64,000 nt of DNA from NCBI GenBank assembly GCA_030059665.1, contig JANVYR010000002.1:385441-449440 (forward strand), read 5' to 3'. The notes beneath the pieces were generated by a model, which was given only the letters and a program-made list of their open reading frames with translations, did no database searches and was not told the origin of the DNA. The position numbers and the translations under genes are program-made. The DNA comes from Candidatus Calditenuis fumarioli. GTDB lineage: Archaea > Thermoproteota > Nitrososphaeria_A > Caldarchaeales > Calditenuaceae. Of this stretch, positions 1-8,038 are shown one piece after another (within the stretch, counting starts at the first letter, position 1; each line of letters starts with the position of its first letter).

Positions 1-450
1 GGAAGGCTGGTCTCCCTCATCGAGGACGAGAGGACGTGGAGGACGATCCTCGAGTACAGGTCCCTCCTCTCATCCGCGCAGCTGAAGGTCCACCTGCTGC
101 AGCAGTACGTCGAGACCGGCGGAAGGGACGTCAGGGTCATCGTCCTCGGAGGAGAGGTGCTGGGCGCGATGGAGCGGATCGGGCCGCCCGACGACTGGAG
201 GACCAACGTGGCCCTGGGAGGTAAGACCGTTCCCTACAAGCTCAACGGAGAGCTGGTGGAGACCTCGATCAAATGCGCCGAGCTGGTGGGAGGCGACTTC
301 ATCGCGGTCGACATACTCGTGGACAGGTCGGGCAACTACTACGTGAACGAGCTGAACGGCGTCCCGGAGTTCAAGGGCTTCATGGAGGCGACCGGGATAG
401 ACGTGGCCGCCCACCTCGCCGGGTTCGTGCTGGACCGCGCAAAAAGGTGA
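1..450 (+). CDS. LysX/RimK-type ATP-grasp ligase, C-terminal part (5' end outside window)
   Basis: The frame is open from base 1, so only the last 149 residues are present. They form the C-terminal half of an ATP-grasp ligase of the LysX/RimK family: GRLVSL at the edge (the WGRL turn of LysX), the GRDVRVIVLG block, the GGK turn, and the metal-binding VNELN at residues 115-119 followed by EFKGFMEATGIDV, which parallels VNE.N..MEFKN..HTTGVD of LysX. LysX joins alpha-aminoadipate or glutamate to the carrier LysW in archaeal lysine/arginine synthesis; RimK relatives glutamylate proteins or cofactors. Neither lysW nor other lys genes are visible downstream, so the substrate is not proven. Family assignment is firm, the exact member is inference. 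Confidence 0.75.
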   Translation, partial: GRLVSLIEDERTWRTILEYRSLLSSAQLKVHLLQQYVETGGRDVRVIVLGGEVLGAMERIGPPDDWRTNVALGGKTVPYKLNGELVETSIKCAELVGGDFIAVDILVDRSGNYYVNELNGVPEFKGFMEATGIDVAAHLAGFVLDRAKR

Positions 451-478
451 ATAGACCGACGGCAGCGTTTTCCTGGAG

Positions 479-766
479 TTGTCGGAGAGGAGGACCGATC
501 TGGTCGTCGTCGGCAGAAAGCCCGTGCTCCGATACGCTCTGGCCGTTCTGACGTCCTTCAACAGGGGATCGACCGAGGTGGTCGTGAGGGGAAGGGGCAG
601 ATCGGTGGCCAAGTGCGTGGACGTGGTTAACACGCTCCGCAACTCCTTCTACCGCGACCTCAGGATAGAGGACGTCAAGCTCGGAACCGACCAGCTCGTC
701 CTCGGCGACAGGACCGTGAACGTGAGCTTCATCGAGATCAGGATCTCGAGGGGAGGTCGGAGTTGA
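479..766 (+). CDS. albA: Alba DNA/RNA-binding chromatin protein
   Basis: Ninety-five residues, the normal length for Alba. The N-terminal block VVVGRKPVLRYALAVL (residues about 9-24) contains the lysine that is acetylated and contacts nucleic acid in Alba, followed by VVVRGRGRSVAKCVDVVN and a C-terminal strand ending in RISRGGRS. Alba dimers coat DNA and RNA and compact archaeal chromatin. The start is TTG at 479, preceded by ggag a few bases upstream; no ATG or GTG exists in a position that preserves the family N terminus. It follows the LysX-like gene by only 28 bases on the same strand, so the two are probably co-transcribed. Confidence 0.93.
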   Translation: MSERRTDLVVVGRKPVLRYALAVLTSFNRGSTEVVVRGRGRSVAKCVDVVNTLRNSFYRDLRIEDVKLGTDQLVLGDRTVNVSFIEIRISRGGRS

Positions 767-838
767 GCCTCGGCGCAGATCGCCTCGGAGGACCAGGGCG
801 TGATGGGGCCGCGGGCAATAAGGGGCCGTTGATCCGGC

Positions 839-874
839 AGCTGTCTGACGGACCCTCGGGAGCTGCCTGACGGA
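839..874. repeat. Pair of 14-base direct repeats upstream of the osmC-like gene
   Basis: agctgtctgacgga (839-852) recurs as agctgcctgacgga (861-874), 13 of 14 bases identical, with starts 22 bases apart (about two helical turns). The pair lies upstream of a TATA-like ctttttg (924-930) and the OsmC-family start at 955. This is the arrangement expected for a dimeric regulator site, but no regulator is identified. Confidence 0.4.
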
Positions 875-954
875 GGTTCCCGCGGAAATCTGGAGGTCTG
901 GACATAGCGGCTGAGGGAGACGGCTTTTTGACGCGGCGCTCCCACCTGACCGCG

Positions 955-1491
955 ATGCGGGTCCTGAACGGGATAGACCTCGACAAGCTCGAGGAGGCCC
1001 TGAGGTCGGTCCGTGAGCAGTGGCTCGACGCGGAGAGGAGACCGCTCATGGGAAGGCGGCGCGCCAGAGCTATCTGGAGGGGAGGCCTGAGGTCCACGGT
1101 AAGGACCGGCAGCGGCGGGCGGTTTGAGGTCGACGAGGGCCTCGAGCCTAAGGCTGGGGAGATCACCCCAACGTCCGTCGAGTACCTGATCGGCTCCCTC
1201 GCGGGGTGCGTGCTCCTCACCTTCGTCTACCTGGCCACGCTCAGGGGGATAGAGGTGAGCGACGCCGAGCTCGCGGTCGAGGGCGAGCTGGAGAACGTCT
1301 GCAACTTCCTCGGCCTCAGCGACGAGGGCCATCCGGGCTTCAACAGGATCTCGATGACGCTCTACGTCAGGTCAGGTGCCGATGAGGCGCGGCTCAAAGA
1401 GGTCTTCGAGGAGGCGCTCCGGAGGTCGCCGGTTTACAGGACGCTCGAGTCTGGCACGGGCCTCACCGCCTCGCTCAAGGTCTTCCGGTGA
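955..1491 (+). CDS. OsmC/Ohr-family peroxiredoxin-like protein
   Basis: A 178-residue protein from ATG 955. The OsmC fold signature is visible: a long N-terminal segment, the central helix EYLIGSLAGCVLLTFVYLA with the expected cysteine (about residue 95), a second cysteine in ENVCNFLG, and the C-terminal helix RRSPVYRTLESGTGLTASL. OsmC/Ohr proteins reduce organic hydroperoxides with paired cysteines; some family members lack activity. An in-frame TTG at 928 would add nine residues, but that codon sits in the TATA-like ctttttg, so I prefer ATG 955. The stop overlaps the next start (GTGATG), coupling it to the following glycosyltransferase gene. Confidence 0.85.
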   Translation: MRVLNGIDLDKLEEALRSVREQWLDAERRPLMGRRRARAIWRGGLRSTVRTGSGGRFEVDEGLEPKAGEITPTSVEYLIGSLAGCVLLTFVYLATLRGIEVSDAELAVEGELENVCNFLGLSDEGHPGFNRISMTLYVRSGADEARLKEVFEEALRRSPVYRTLESGTGLTASLKVFR

Positions 1492-2489
1492 TGACGCCGA
1501 TGGACTGGACGAGGCTCCTGCCGGCGCTCGCTGGACTCGCGCTCTCCTTCCCTCTCGCGCTGGTGGCCGTGCGCTTATCGATGTCCCTCTCGCGGAGGCT
1601 GAACCTCCTCGGCCGTGACGCCCACAAGCCCGGCAAGGTGATGGTTCCGAAGATAGGCGGGCTCGGGATGGCCGTCTCCTACTCCGCCGCGACGCTGCTG
1701 CTCTCGCAGGCCCTCGACTCCGTTACGGCAGCCCTGCTCGTTGCCCCCCTGCTCTCCGCGCTGATCGGCCTCGCGGAGGACTTCAGGGAGCTCAACCCCG
1801 TGCTGAAGCCGGTGCTGCTGGCTCTCCCAGGGTTGGTAATCGTCGCCCTCGGAGCCTACGACCCGCACCCCCTGATACCCTTCGTCGGGAAGGCGAGGTT
1901 GACCCTCCTCTATCCCGTGCTGCTGGTGGTCTCCTACTCGGTCGTCGCCAACGCGGTGAACAGCATCGACGTGGTCAACGGCTCCCTCGCCCTCTTCTCG
2001 CTACCCGTGCTGGCGCTCTCGATACCGGTCTCCCTGCTCGCCGGCTCGCCCCAACAGGTCGTCGTGGCCGAGACGGCCCTCCTCGGCTCCCTCCTCGGTT
2101 TCCTGGTCTACAACAGGTACCCCGCGAGGACCTTCGCGGGCAACGTCGGCAGCAACCTCGTCTCGACCTGCGCTGTGACCTTCGCCGTCCTCGGAGGATT
2201 CGAGGTCTTCCTTCTGGTCGCGCTCCTACCCGCGATAGTGAACGAGGCCATCGTGATCGCGTCGATGGGCGGGCTCAGGTCGGGCAAGGAGGTGGTGAAG
2301 AGGCCCGTGCTGGTCATCGGAGGCCTGATCAGGGACAACCCCGACCTCTCAGCGCCTCTCACGCTGGTCAGGATGCTATCCGCAGGAGGTCCGGTCGACG
2401 AGCCCAGGATCGCGAGGGACATCGGGCTGCTCTCCCTCCTCTCCTCATCGCTGGCCCTGATCACCTTCATCATCGCCTGGAGGTCGTGA
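1488..2489 (+). CDS. Family-4 UDP-sugar:polyprenyl-phosphate sugar-phosphate transferase (AglH/WecA/MraY type)
   Basis: A 333-residue polytopic membrane protein with about ten hydrophobic segments. Family-4 landmarks are DAHKPGK (44-50, cytoplasmic loop 1), the acidic motif GLAEDF (94-99; most relatives have DD here, this one has ED) and NSIDVVNGS in the loop after the fifth helix, equivalent to N..D...G of WecA/MraY. Such enzymes load GlcNAc-1-phosphate or a related sugar phosphate onto dolichol phosphate to start glycan assembly for N-glycosylation or cell-surface glycans. Start choices are GTG 1488, ATG 1491 or ATG 1500. The substrate sugar cannot be read from the sequence. Confidence 0.85.
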   Translation: MMTPMDWTRLLPALAGLALSFPLALVAVRLSMSLSRRLNLLGRDAHKPGKVMVPKIGGLGMAVSYSAATLLLSQALDSVTAALLVAPLLSALIGLAEDFRELNPVLKPVLLALPGLVIVALGAYDPHPLIPFVGKARLTLLYPVLLVVSYSVVANAVNSIDVVNGSLALFSLPVLALSIPVSLLAGSPQQVVVAETALLGSLLGFLVYNRYPARTFAGNVGSNLVSTCAVTFAVLGGFEVFLLVALLPAIVNEAIVIASMGGLRSGKEVVKRPVLVIGGLIRDNPDLSAPLTLVRMLSAGGPVDEPRIARDIGLLSLLSSSLALITFIIAWRS

Positions 2490-2493
2490 GGGC

Positions 2494-2718
2494 TTGGCTG
2501 GTCCCCTTCCCAAGCTGATGGTGCTGGTCCTCATCGTCTGGGCAAGCCTCCTCGCGGTGCTCGCCTCCGTCGGACTCATCATCTCGGCCACAGGTCAGGA
2601 AATGAACGCGATCGCAGGGCTGCTGAGGGTAGCCGCGGCTCTGGCGCTCTTCGCGGTCTGGGCCCTCTGGATGATGATGCTGGTCCAGTTCTGGTACATC
2701 AAGGTGCTCAGACGGTGA
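2494..2718 (+). CDS. Small two-helix membrane protein
   Basis: Seventy-four residues starting at TTG 2494, five bases after the transferase stop; ATG 2518 is an alternative start. Two hydrophobic helices (about residues 8-30 and 41-66) flank a short polar turn and the protein ends in a basic tail KVLRR. I do not recognise a family. Position suggests co-transcription with the sugar-phosphate transferase, so a role in the same membrane process is possible. The 3' end overlaps the convergent YciI-like gene by 11 bases. Confidence 0.55.
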   Translation: MAGPLPKLMVLVLIVWASLLAVLASVGLIISATGQEMNAIAGLLRVAAALALFAVWALWMMMLVQFWYIKVLRR

Positions 2719-2974
2719 GCTCCTCTATCTCCCTCACAACGAACTCCCTCACGTCGGCCTTCTTGTACGGGTCGTTCTCGACGATGGACATCGCCTCGTT
2801 CAGGTCCCTCGCCTCCAGCACGTAGAAGCCACCTGAACCGTCCTTGAACCTCCCAGCGACGACGACCTTCCCGGACCTGATGAGGCTCCTCACGTACTCC
2901 AAGTGGGCTGGCCTGTGAGGTGCAGAGACCTCCGGCGGAACCTTCGGTATCAGGAGGACGTGGAACCTCGGCAC
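2708..2974 (-). CDS. YciI-like protein
   Basis: Eighty-eight residues with the ferredoxin-like YCII pattern: an N-terminal strand FHVLLIPK, HRPAHLEYVRSLIRSGKVVVAGRF (the conserved H..HL..L..SGK....G) and a second half FYVLEARDLNEAMSIVENDPY. Family members are small dimeric proteins of largely unknown role, sometimes with a His/Asp pair suggestive of catalysis. It stands alone on the minus strand between the convergent small membrane gene and the AtpB gene lying upstream of it. Confidence 0.8.
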   Translation of the reverse strand: MPRFHVLLIPKVPPEVSAPHRPAHLEYVRSLIRSGKVVVAGRFKDGSGGFYVLEARDLNEAMSIVENDPYKKADVREFVVREIEELTV

Positions 2975-3110
2975 GTCGATCCCGATCTGAAGGCGGAGAA
3001 AAATCTTTGGGTCAGGCAGGGTGATCCCGCGTCACCGATCAGTAGTTCCGACGCTCATCATCCCCAAATAATGCGGAGAAGGCCGAATATCTCGGTATCC
3101 CCGCCGGCCC

Positions 3111-4523
3111 TCACGCAGGGGCCTCCTGCCTCCGCTTGTAGTACTTCCTGATGTGCTCCTCCTTGATCTTGGTCAGCTCCGACTCCGGCAACGTCGATAG
3201 GATCTCCCAGGCTATCTCCAGCGAGTCGTCGAGCGTCCTGTTCTCGTACGGAGACTGGTTCAGGAAGCGCTGCTCGAAGAGGTCGCCGAACTCCAGGTAC
3301 TTCAGGTCAGAAGGCGAGAGGCCGCTCTTCCCCACGATCTCGGCTAATGACCTCAGCTGGACCGCCCTCGAGTAGGAGGCGTAGAGCTGGTTGCTGACGT
3401 CTCCGTGGTCGGGCCTCGTCTTCTTCGGAGCTATGATGCCGGGCCCCATCAGACGGCTGAGCGACATCAGCACGTTGATCGGCGGGTATATCCCCTTCCT
3501 GTGCAGGTCCCTTCCGAGCACGATCTGGCCCTCGGTGATGTAACCCGTAAGGTCCGGGATCGGGTGGGTGATGTCGTCGCTCGGCATGGAGAGGATCGGC
3601 ATCTGCGTCACGCTCCCCTTCTTCCCCTTTATCCTCCCTGCCCTCTCGTAGATCGAGGCCAGGTCGGTGTACATGTACCCAGGGTACCCCTTCCTCCCGG
3701 GGACCTCCTCCCTCGCGGCGCTGATCTCGCGAAGGGCCTCGCAGTAGTTGGTCATGTCGGTCAGTATGACCAGGACGTGGTAGCCCTCCTCGAAGGCGAG
3801 GTACTCCGCGAGCGTCAGGGCGACGCGGGGCGTGATGATCCGCTCTATCGCCGGGTCGTCGGCGAGGTTGAGGAAGAGGGCCGACCTGGAGAGGGCTCCG
3901 CTCTCCTCGAGGCTGCGCCTGAAGTAACGCGCCTCGTCGTTCTGGACGCCGATCGCCGCGAAGATCACCGCGAACTCCTCCTCCTTCCCCGGAACGGTCG
4001 CCTGGCGCGCGATCTGGGCCGCGAGGACGTTGTGGGGCAGACCGGACCCGCTGAAGATCGGGAGCTTCTGGCCCCTCACCAGGCTGTTCATCACGTCGAT
4101 CGCGGAGATCCCTGTCTGGATGAACTCGGACGGGTACTCCCTTCGCTCGGGGTTGATGGGGTCTCCGTTGACGTCCCTGAACTCATTCGCGTAAGGCGCA
4201 GGCATCCCGTCAATAGGCCTGCCGAGGCCGTCGAAGACCCTGCCGAGGCAGTCGGTCGAGACGCCGAACCTCATCGTGGTTCCGAGGAACCTGGCCTTGG
4301 TGCCCTCGATCGAGAGGCCCTGCGTCCCCTCGAAGACCTGGACCACAGCCCTCCCGCCTCCTACCTCTATCACCCTTCCCAGCCTCCTCTCGCCAGAGGC
4401 CGTTTCGATCTCCACCAGCTCCTCGTACTGGGCCCTCTCCACCCGGTCCACCACCACGAGCGGCCCCCTGATCTCGTAGATCGAGGTGTACTCTATCCCT
4501 GCGGCTCCGGACCTCTGCGACAT
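3111..4523 (-). CDS. atpB: A/V-type ATP synthase subunit B
   Basis: A 470-residue protein of full family length. It has the non-catalytic subunit B features: N-terminal barrel with [22 protein letters not shown], and a P-loop-like region [11 protein letters not shown] in place of a true Walker A, as expected for subunit B. The central domain contains [19 protein letters not shown] and the C-terminal helical domain ends in a basic tail. It alternates with catalytic subunit A in the membrane ATP synthase head. The other subunits are not adjacent; the upstream same-strand neighbour is mevalonate kinase, 66 bases away. Confidence 0.97.
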   Translation of the reverse strand: MSQRSGAAGIEYTSIYEIRGPLVVVDRVERAQYEELVEIETASGERRLGRVIEVGGGRAVVQVFEGTQGLSIEGTKARFLGTTMRFGVSTDCLGRVFDGLGRPIDGMPAPYANEFRDVNGDPINPERREYPSEFIQTGISAIDVMNSLVRGQKLPIFSGSGLPHNVLAAQIARQATVPGKEEEFAVIFAAIGVQNDEARYFRRSLEESGALSRSALFLNLADDPAIERIITPRVALTLAEYLAFEEGYHVLVILTDMTNYCEALREISAAREEVPGRKGYPGYMYTDLASIYERAGRIKGKKGSVTQMPILSMPSDDITHPIPDLTGYITEGQIVLGRDLHRKGIYPPINVLMSLSRLMGPGIIAPKKTRPDHGDVSNQLYASYSRAVQLRSLAEIVGKSGLSPSDLKYLEFGDLFEQRFLNQSPYENRTLDDSLEIAWEILSTLPESELTKIKEEHIRKYYKRRQEAPA

Positions 4524-4589
4524 CCTCGAATGCGCATCGAGGCAGGACGTAATAAAGAGAACCGCGAAGGGGCGGGACGATTCACCGCA

Positions 4590-5588
4590 TCAGCCGGGCT
4601 GGCCCTCCTTCCCCTCTGCCTTCTCCCTCCGCGCGCCCTCCTGCGGCAGAACGACCCTGTGGAATGTGTAGCGGTCGGAGTGCCTGCTGATCAGCTGCCT
4701 CGTCACCTCCTCGCTCGCCACCGCTATGACCGCCCCACCTCCTCCGCCGCCGGTGAGTTTAGCACCATACGCGCCTGCCCTGAGCGCCCGGTCGATGATC
4801 TCGTCCAGCTCCCTCGAGGAGACGCCGATCGCCCTGAGCAGGTTGTGGCTTACGGTCATGAGGCTGCCGAGCCGCTCGATGCGGTTGTTCTGGATCGCGA
4901 GCTCCACCTCCCCCGCGACCATGTCGGAGACCTCCATCAGCTTGTCGAAGAGGTTGATGTGAAGCTCCCTGAACTGGGCCACCTTCCTCACCATCTCACC
5001 GGTACGCCTGGGCCTGCCAGACTCTATCACCAGAAGCTCGAAGGCCTTCTGGGGCTCGATCCTCTGGGGCTTCGATCCCCTCCTGAACCTGATCACGCCT
5101 CCGAGCGCGGAGACCGTGGGGTCTATCCCGGAGGGCCTGTAGTGGAGCTCGGACTCGGCGACCAGCGATGCGTTGACCACGTCCTCGGTCGTGAAGTCCG
5201 CTTCCAGCGCGTCGAGCAGCGCACCAGCTGTGGCCACCGCGATCGCCGCCGAGGAGCCAAGCCCCGAGGCCCGGGGTATCTGCGAGTCGACCGTAACGCT
5301 GACGCCCTTCCTCCGGCCGTATTTCTCCAGCAGGGCCTCGACCATCTTCCGGTAGGCCTCGAGTCGGTCACCGACGCCCTTGGAGGACTCCTTCACAAGC
5401 TTGCCGTCGAGCCACTCGGCCGTCCCGATCTGCTTGGAACCTATCCTGACGATGCGGTCGTCCCTGAGAGATACCGTGGAGTAGGCCCTCTTGTCGATCG
5501 CCGCGGCCACCGCGAGACCTCCGTAAACGACGAAGTGCTCGCCGCAGATGATCACCTTCCCCGGCGCCGACCACGTCACCCTGACCAT
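4590..5588 (-). CDS. mvk: Mevalonate kinase
   Basis: A 332-residue GHMP kinase. It opens with SAPGKVIICGEHFVVYGG, the mevalonate kinase N terminus, carries the ATP-binding loop PRASGLGSSAAIAVA at residues 105-119, and the glycine-rich motif GAKLTGGGGGG near residue 285. It phosphorylates mevalonate in isoprenoid synthesis, which supplies archaeal ether lipids and also the dolichol carrier used by family-4 sugar-phosphate transferases. It lies between a small upstream gene (32 bases) and atpB (66 bases), all on the minus strand, probably one transcript. Confidence 0.95.
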   Translation of the reverse strand: MVRVTWSAPGKVIICGEHFVVYGGLAVAAAIDKRAYSTVSLRDDRIVRIGSKQIGTAEWLDGKLVKESSKGVGDRLEAYRKMVEALLEKYGRRKGVSVTVDSQIPRASGLGSSAAIAVATAGALLDALEADFTTEDVVNASLVAESELHYRPSGIDPTVSALGGVIRFRRGSKPQRIEPQKAFELLVIESGRPRRTGEMVRKVAQFRELHINLFDKLMEVSDMVAGEVELAIQNNRIERLGSLMTVSHNLLRAIGVSSRELDEIIDRALRAGAYGAKLTGGGGGGAVIAVASEEVTRQLISRHSDRYTFHRVVLPQEGARREKAEGKEGQPG

Positions 5589-5620
5589 CCTACCCCGTGG
5601 ATCTCCCTGCCGGCCAATTG

Positions 5621-5803
5621 TTAACGATAGTCCTCCTCCTCCCAGAGCAGGCTGCCCTTGAGGTCGTACCTAGCACCCCTAAGGCTGAGATCCAGGGCCG
5701 GCCCGAAGGGCCTCATGGACGCGATCGATCCTTCGTCCAGCAGCTGCCTCACCCTGTGAAGCGCGCCCTCCCTCGGTCTCGCCCGGACCAGATAGTGGGC
5801 CAA
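5621..5803 (-). CDS. Small protein of unknown function upstream of mevalonate kinase
   Basis: Sixty residues with an ATG start at 5803: an N-terminal strand HYLVRARPR, a helix GALHRVRQLLDEG, then FGPALDLSLRGARYDL and an acidic end WEEEDYR. The pattern suggests a ferredoxin-like half domain resembling YciI-type small proteins, but I do not recognise the family. It sits 32 bases before mevalonate kinase on the same strand, so it is probably co-transcribed with it. Confidence 0.5.
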   Translation of the reverse strand: MAHYLVRARPREGALHRVRQLLDEGSIASMRPFGPALDLSLRGARYDLKGSLLWEEEDYR

Positions 5804-6103
5804 TCCGACCTCATCCGTCCATGGAGGAGAAAAAGCGTTTGCCGCAAACTCAGCTCATTTACGGTTGAGCCCTTGCTCGAGGCAGCGTTAAATCGAAGTC
5901 CTCCACCTCGAGAACGAAATGATTTCGCGAACGCTCGATCACTTTGGCCCTCATGGGCGATAAAGTTTGGGGAACTAAGCTATAAGGCATGGTAAGCCTA
6001 AAGAGGAAAAGGAATAAAAGGGGAGGGGTTGGAGTCCTCTTTGATTAGCTGTCATTCATCCAGCCAGGCGTTTGAGGCCCCGAGGCCGTATGTTAACAAT
6101 TCT
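5804..6103. other. Intergenic stretch without a recognised gene
   Basis: Three hundred bases between the small gene upstream of mevalonate kinase and the hairpin cluster. It is more AT-rich than its surroundings around 5960-6030 (ataaagtttgg, ggaataaaagg). I see no protein with a convincing start, no tRNA and no clear inverted repeat marking an insertion-sequence end, although one end of the adjacent IS110-like element should lie here. Confidence 0.4.
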
Positions 6104-6172
6104 TCCCGCGTTGCGCGGGACCCCTGCCCGAAGCCGGGCGGGTATGTAACGGTGCTACCCTCTTTCCGAGGG
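6104..6172. other. Cluster of three hairpins at the 3' end of the IS110-like gene
   Basis: Three hairpins follow one another: tcccgcg-ttg-cgcggga (6104-6120, seven perfect pairs), cctgcccg-aagc-cgggcggg (6123-6142, eight pairs including one G.T), and ccctc-tttcc-gaggg (6158-6172), the last overlapping the stop of the transposase-like gene. No long T-run follows on either strand, so a simple terminator is not the obvious reading. IS110-family elements carry a structured bridge RNA in a non-coding flank, and this is the only strongly structured flank here. That role is inference. Confidence 0.45.
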
Positions 6173-7228
6173 CCGGTCACTCGGGGTTTCCCCACCCAGC
6201 TGGGCCACGACCTCGAGGCACCTCGTCCTATATTTCCATATCTTCGTCGCAAGCTTCTTGCATTTTCCTTTGACCCTGCTTCGCTCACGATTAAGGTCAA
6301 TGCGGTAGACCTTCACAGCCAGTTGGTTGATTGCGAACGCTGCCTGTCCGTCGTGTATGAACTTCTCTCCCGTCTTTCCGTTATTGTCAAGAGAAAGACC
6401 GAGCTTCTTCAGGAAATCGGCTAATGACCGACTTCCTTCAGTCTCGATTAAGACCTCGCAACAGTAGGCTAGGTCTATCAGACTTTCCTCGATCCCGATC
6501 CTATCGAACAGCTCATTTATTCTCGGAAACGTCCTTATCATCGTCTCAACGAAGCTCTTGGCTTCTTCGAGTAATTCTTCTTCCGATCTCCTTATCCTCT
6601 TCGCCTTCTCCTCCTCAGTTAGCGGAAGTGCTGACAGCTGTTGAAGCAACCCTTGATGATCCCTTCTCGCTCTCCTCCACAATATCATCGCCACCCATCT
6701 CTCGATGTGCTCCTCGGTGATCCGCATATGGAACTTAGGCGATACGTATCTCAGTAGAACAGCGTCGTAAACGTCGTTCTTGTCGTACTTGATCTGCGTC
6801 TTGAATCCCTCAAGAACCTCCGGATGATGTCTTTCTAACCACTCCACGAGGCCCTTTGGCTTCCCTGAATTCTTCTTCCTCCGCCATCCGTGAAGGGCCG
6901 ATGGTCTGGTTAGGACCCAGACCTCGACCCCGCTTTCGATTAGCTGCTTGAGGATGGCTACGTTCGTCGGCCACAGGGCGTCCACCAGCACGCGGCGGAC
7001 GCCCTGCGCGACGAGGAACCCCGGGAGCTCTCCGTTCTCGACTTGAGATATCAGCTCTTTCTCCGCTATGAAAACCATCGCCGGCCTCTTCTGATGGAAA
7101 TCAACACATGCTCCGTCAAACCTCGGAAGCTCTGATATCTGCTCGAGTCTCCTGAACAGCTCAAGGGCTTTCTCCTTCAGCTTCCAATCGAGATGTTTTT
7201 GGTTTGCTTCTCCGATCATTCCTATCAT
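6155..7228 (-). CDS. IS110-like DEDD transposase/recombinase
   Basis: A 357-residue protein from ATG 7228 (an in-frame TTG at 7240 would add four residues). The N-terminal half looks like the RuvC-type DEDD domain of IS110 transposases: VDFHQKRPAMVFI (first Asp), VLVDALWPTNVAILKQLI, and KYDKNDVYDAVLLRYV, which parallels the K.D..DA..LA motif. The C-terminal part, with SLADFLKKLGLSLDNNGKTG followed by a basic helix KGKCKKLATK, resembles the second (transposase_20) domain, though divergently. IS110 enzymes recombine DNA guided by a bridge RNA. Sequence divergence leaves open a domesticated or inactive copy. It lies among coding remnants, consistent with a mobile region. Confidence 0.5.
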   Translation of the reverse strand: MIGMIGEANQKHLDWKLKEKALELFRRLEQISELPRFDGACVDFHQKRPAMVFIAEKELISQVENGELPGFLVAQGVRRVLVDALWPTNVAILKQLIESGVEVWVLTRPSALHGWRRKKNSGKPKGLVEWLERHHPEVLEGFKTQIKYDKNDVYDAVLLRYVSPKFHMRITEEHIERWVAMILWRRARRDHQGLLQQLSALPLTEEEKAKRIRRSEEELLEEAKSFVETMIRTFPRINELFDRIGIEESLIDLAYCCEVLIETEGSRSLADFLKKLGLSLDNNGKTGEKFIHDGQAAFAINQLAVKVYRIDLNRERSRVKGKCKKLATKIWKYRTRCLEVVAQLGGETPSDRPSERG

Positions 7229-7239
7229 CTCATATCGCA

Positions 7240-7347
7240 ATGCACGTTCATAAGGAATGTGAGTTAGTGTCCAGGCTCCTGAAGGAGGTTTTGGTTCAGA
7301 TAGGGGAGACGCAGGCGATACCCGTCCTCGAGCAGTTGATGACGTAG
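7240..7347 (+). pseudogene. Short coding remnant beside the IS110-like gene
   Basis: A 35-codon frame on the plus strand starts at ATG 7240 and ends at TAG 7345. Its helix-like sequence VSRLLKEVLVQIGETQAIP looks like a real protein tail rather than random GC-rich translation. It diverges from the IS110-like gene. Too short to assign; it could be the end of a gene truncated by the insertion. Confidence 0.3.
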
Positions 7348-7401
7348 AAGAGGGATAAGGGGGTATGGCATATCACAAGCAGTTCATTTTTGTGCTCTTG
7401 A

Positions 7402-7690
7402 ATCCCGAATCCGCGCGACCCAGTTTTTCTCGACGGCCGAAAGGTCATCATAGATATCGACGACCTTTACGAGCTGCTATACGTCATCTCGGGAAGCAAC
7501 GGATGCGGTCATACATGGCCAAAGATATACGCCGAGGAGGTGGTGGAGTGGACGACTCCGCTCGGGGAACCCATTAACATGCCCTACACGGGTCTCGAAA
7601 CCCAACCATCAAACGATATCTGCTGTGATCCGTTTATTCATTCATCCTATTTATATATTCTACTTAAGAAATTTAACGGTGCCTTTCGCG
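7402..7690 (+). pseudogene. 5'-truncated coding remnant
   Basis: After a stop at 7399 the plus frame reads DPVFLDGRKVIIDIDDLYE, then ISGSNGCGHTWPKIYAEEVV and further polar, protein-like sequence to about residue 75, with archaeal-looking codon choice. There is no start codon at the beginning: the first in-frame start is GTG at 7540. After about 7630 the sequence turns AT-rich (tatttatatattctac). I read it as the middle or end of a broken gene; the family is not recognised. Confidence 0.35.
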
Positions 7691-7804
7691 CCCTCTTCAT
7701 CCGAGGCAAGCGTTCACGCAAACCCTTATTAGCAGAATCAATTCGAACGGTGCCCTCGTCCCGGAGGGCCGTTACCGATACGTACAGGGCCGTTCTATTC
7801 TCCG

Positions 7805-8038
7805 GTGATGCTGGTGCGGGTCATCGGCGCGCTCCTCCTCTCGGCGGGGCTCCTGGGGATAGCGTTCTACACCACCTCGTTCCTCGGGCTGGTGAGGCTG
7901 GTCGACCAGGAGGTGCTCGTGAGGGTGACGGTCTACGCGATAGCCGTCGGAATCCTCGCGGTGATATCCCTGCTGGGGTACCTGGCGCTTACGGCGCCGG
8001 CCCAGCACGTCCGCGTCAACAGGGGTGGTGGCGGATGA
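7805..8038 (+). CDS. Small two-helix membrane protein coupled to the MEMO gene
   Basis: Seventy-seven residues (GTG 7805 or ATG 7808). Two hydrophobic helices, residues about 4-30 and 38-64, are joined by a short polar loop containing LVDQEVLVRV, and a basic glycine-rich tail ends in RVNRGGGG. The stop overlaps the MEMO start as ATGA, so translation is coupled. No family recognised. Confidence 0.6.
   Translation: MMLVRVIGALLLSAGLLGIAFYTTSFLGLVRLVDQEVLVRVTVYAIAVGILAVISLLGYLALTAPAQHVRVNRGGGG

Noticed and set aside
3405-5624. A 739-codon open frame on the plus strand opposite atpB and mevalonate kinase
   Set aside because: It is the mirror of two strongly conserved genes; the translation is rich in Arg/Pro/Gly and His/Asp with no domain, as expected for GC-rich antisense frames.
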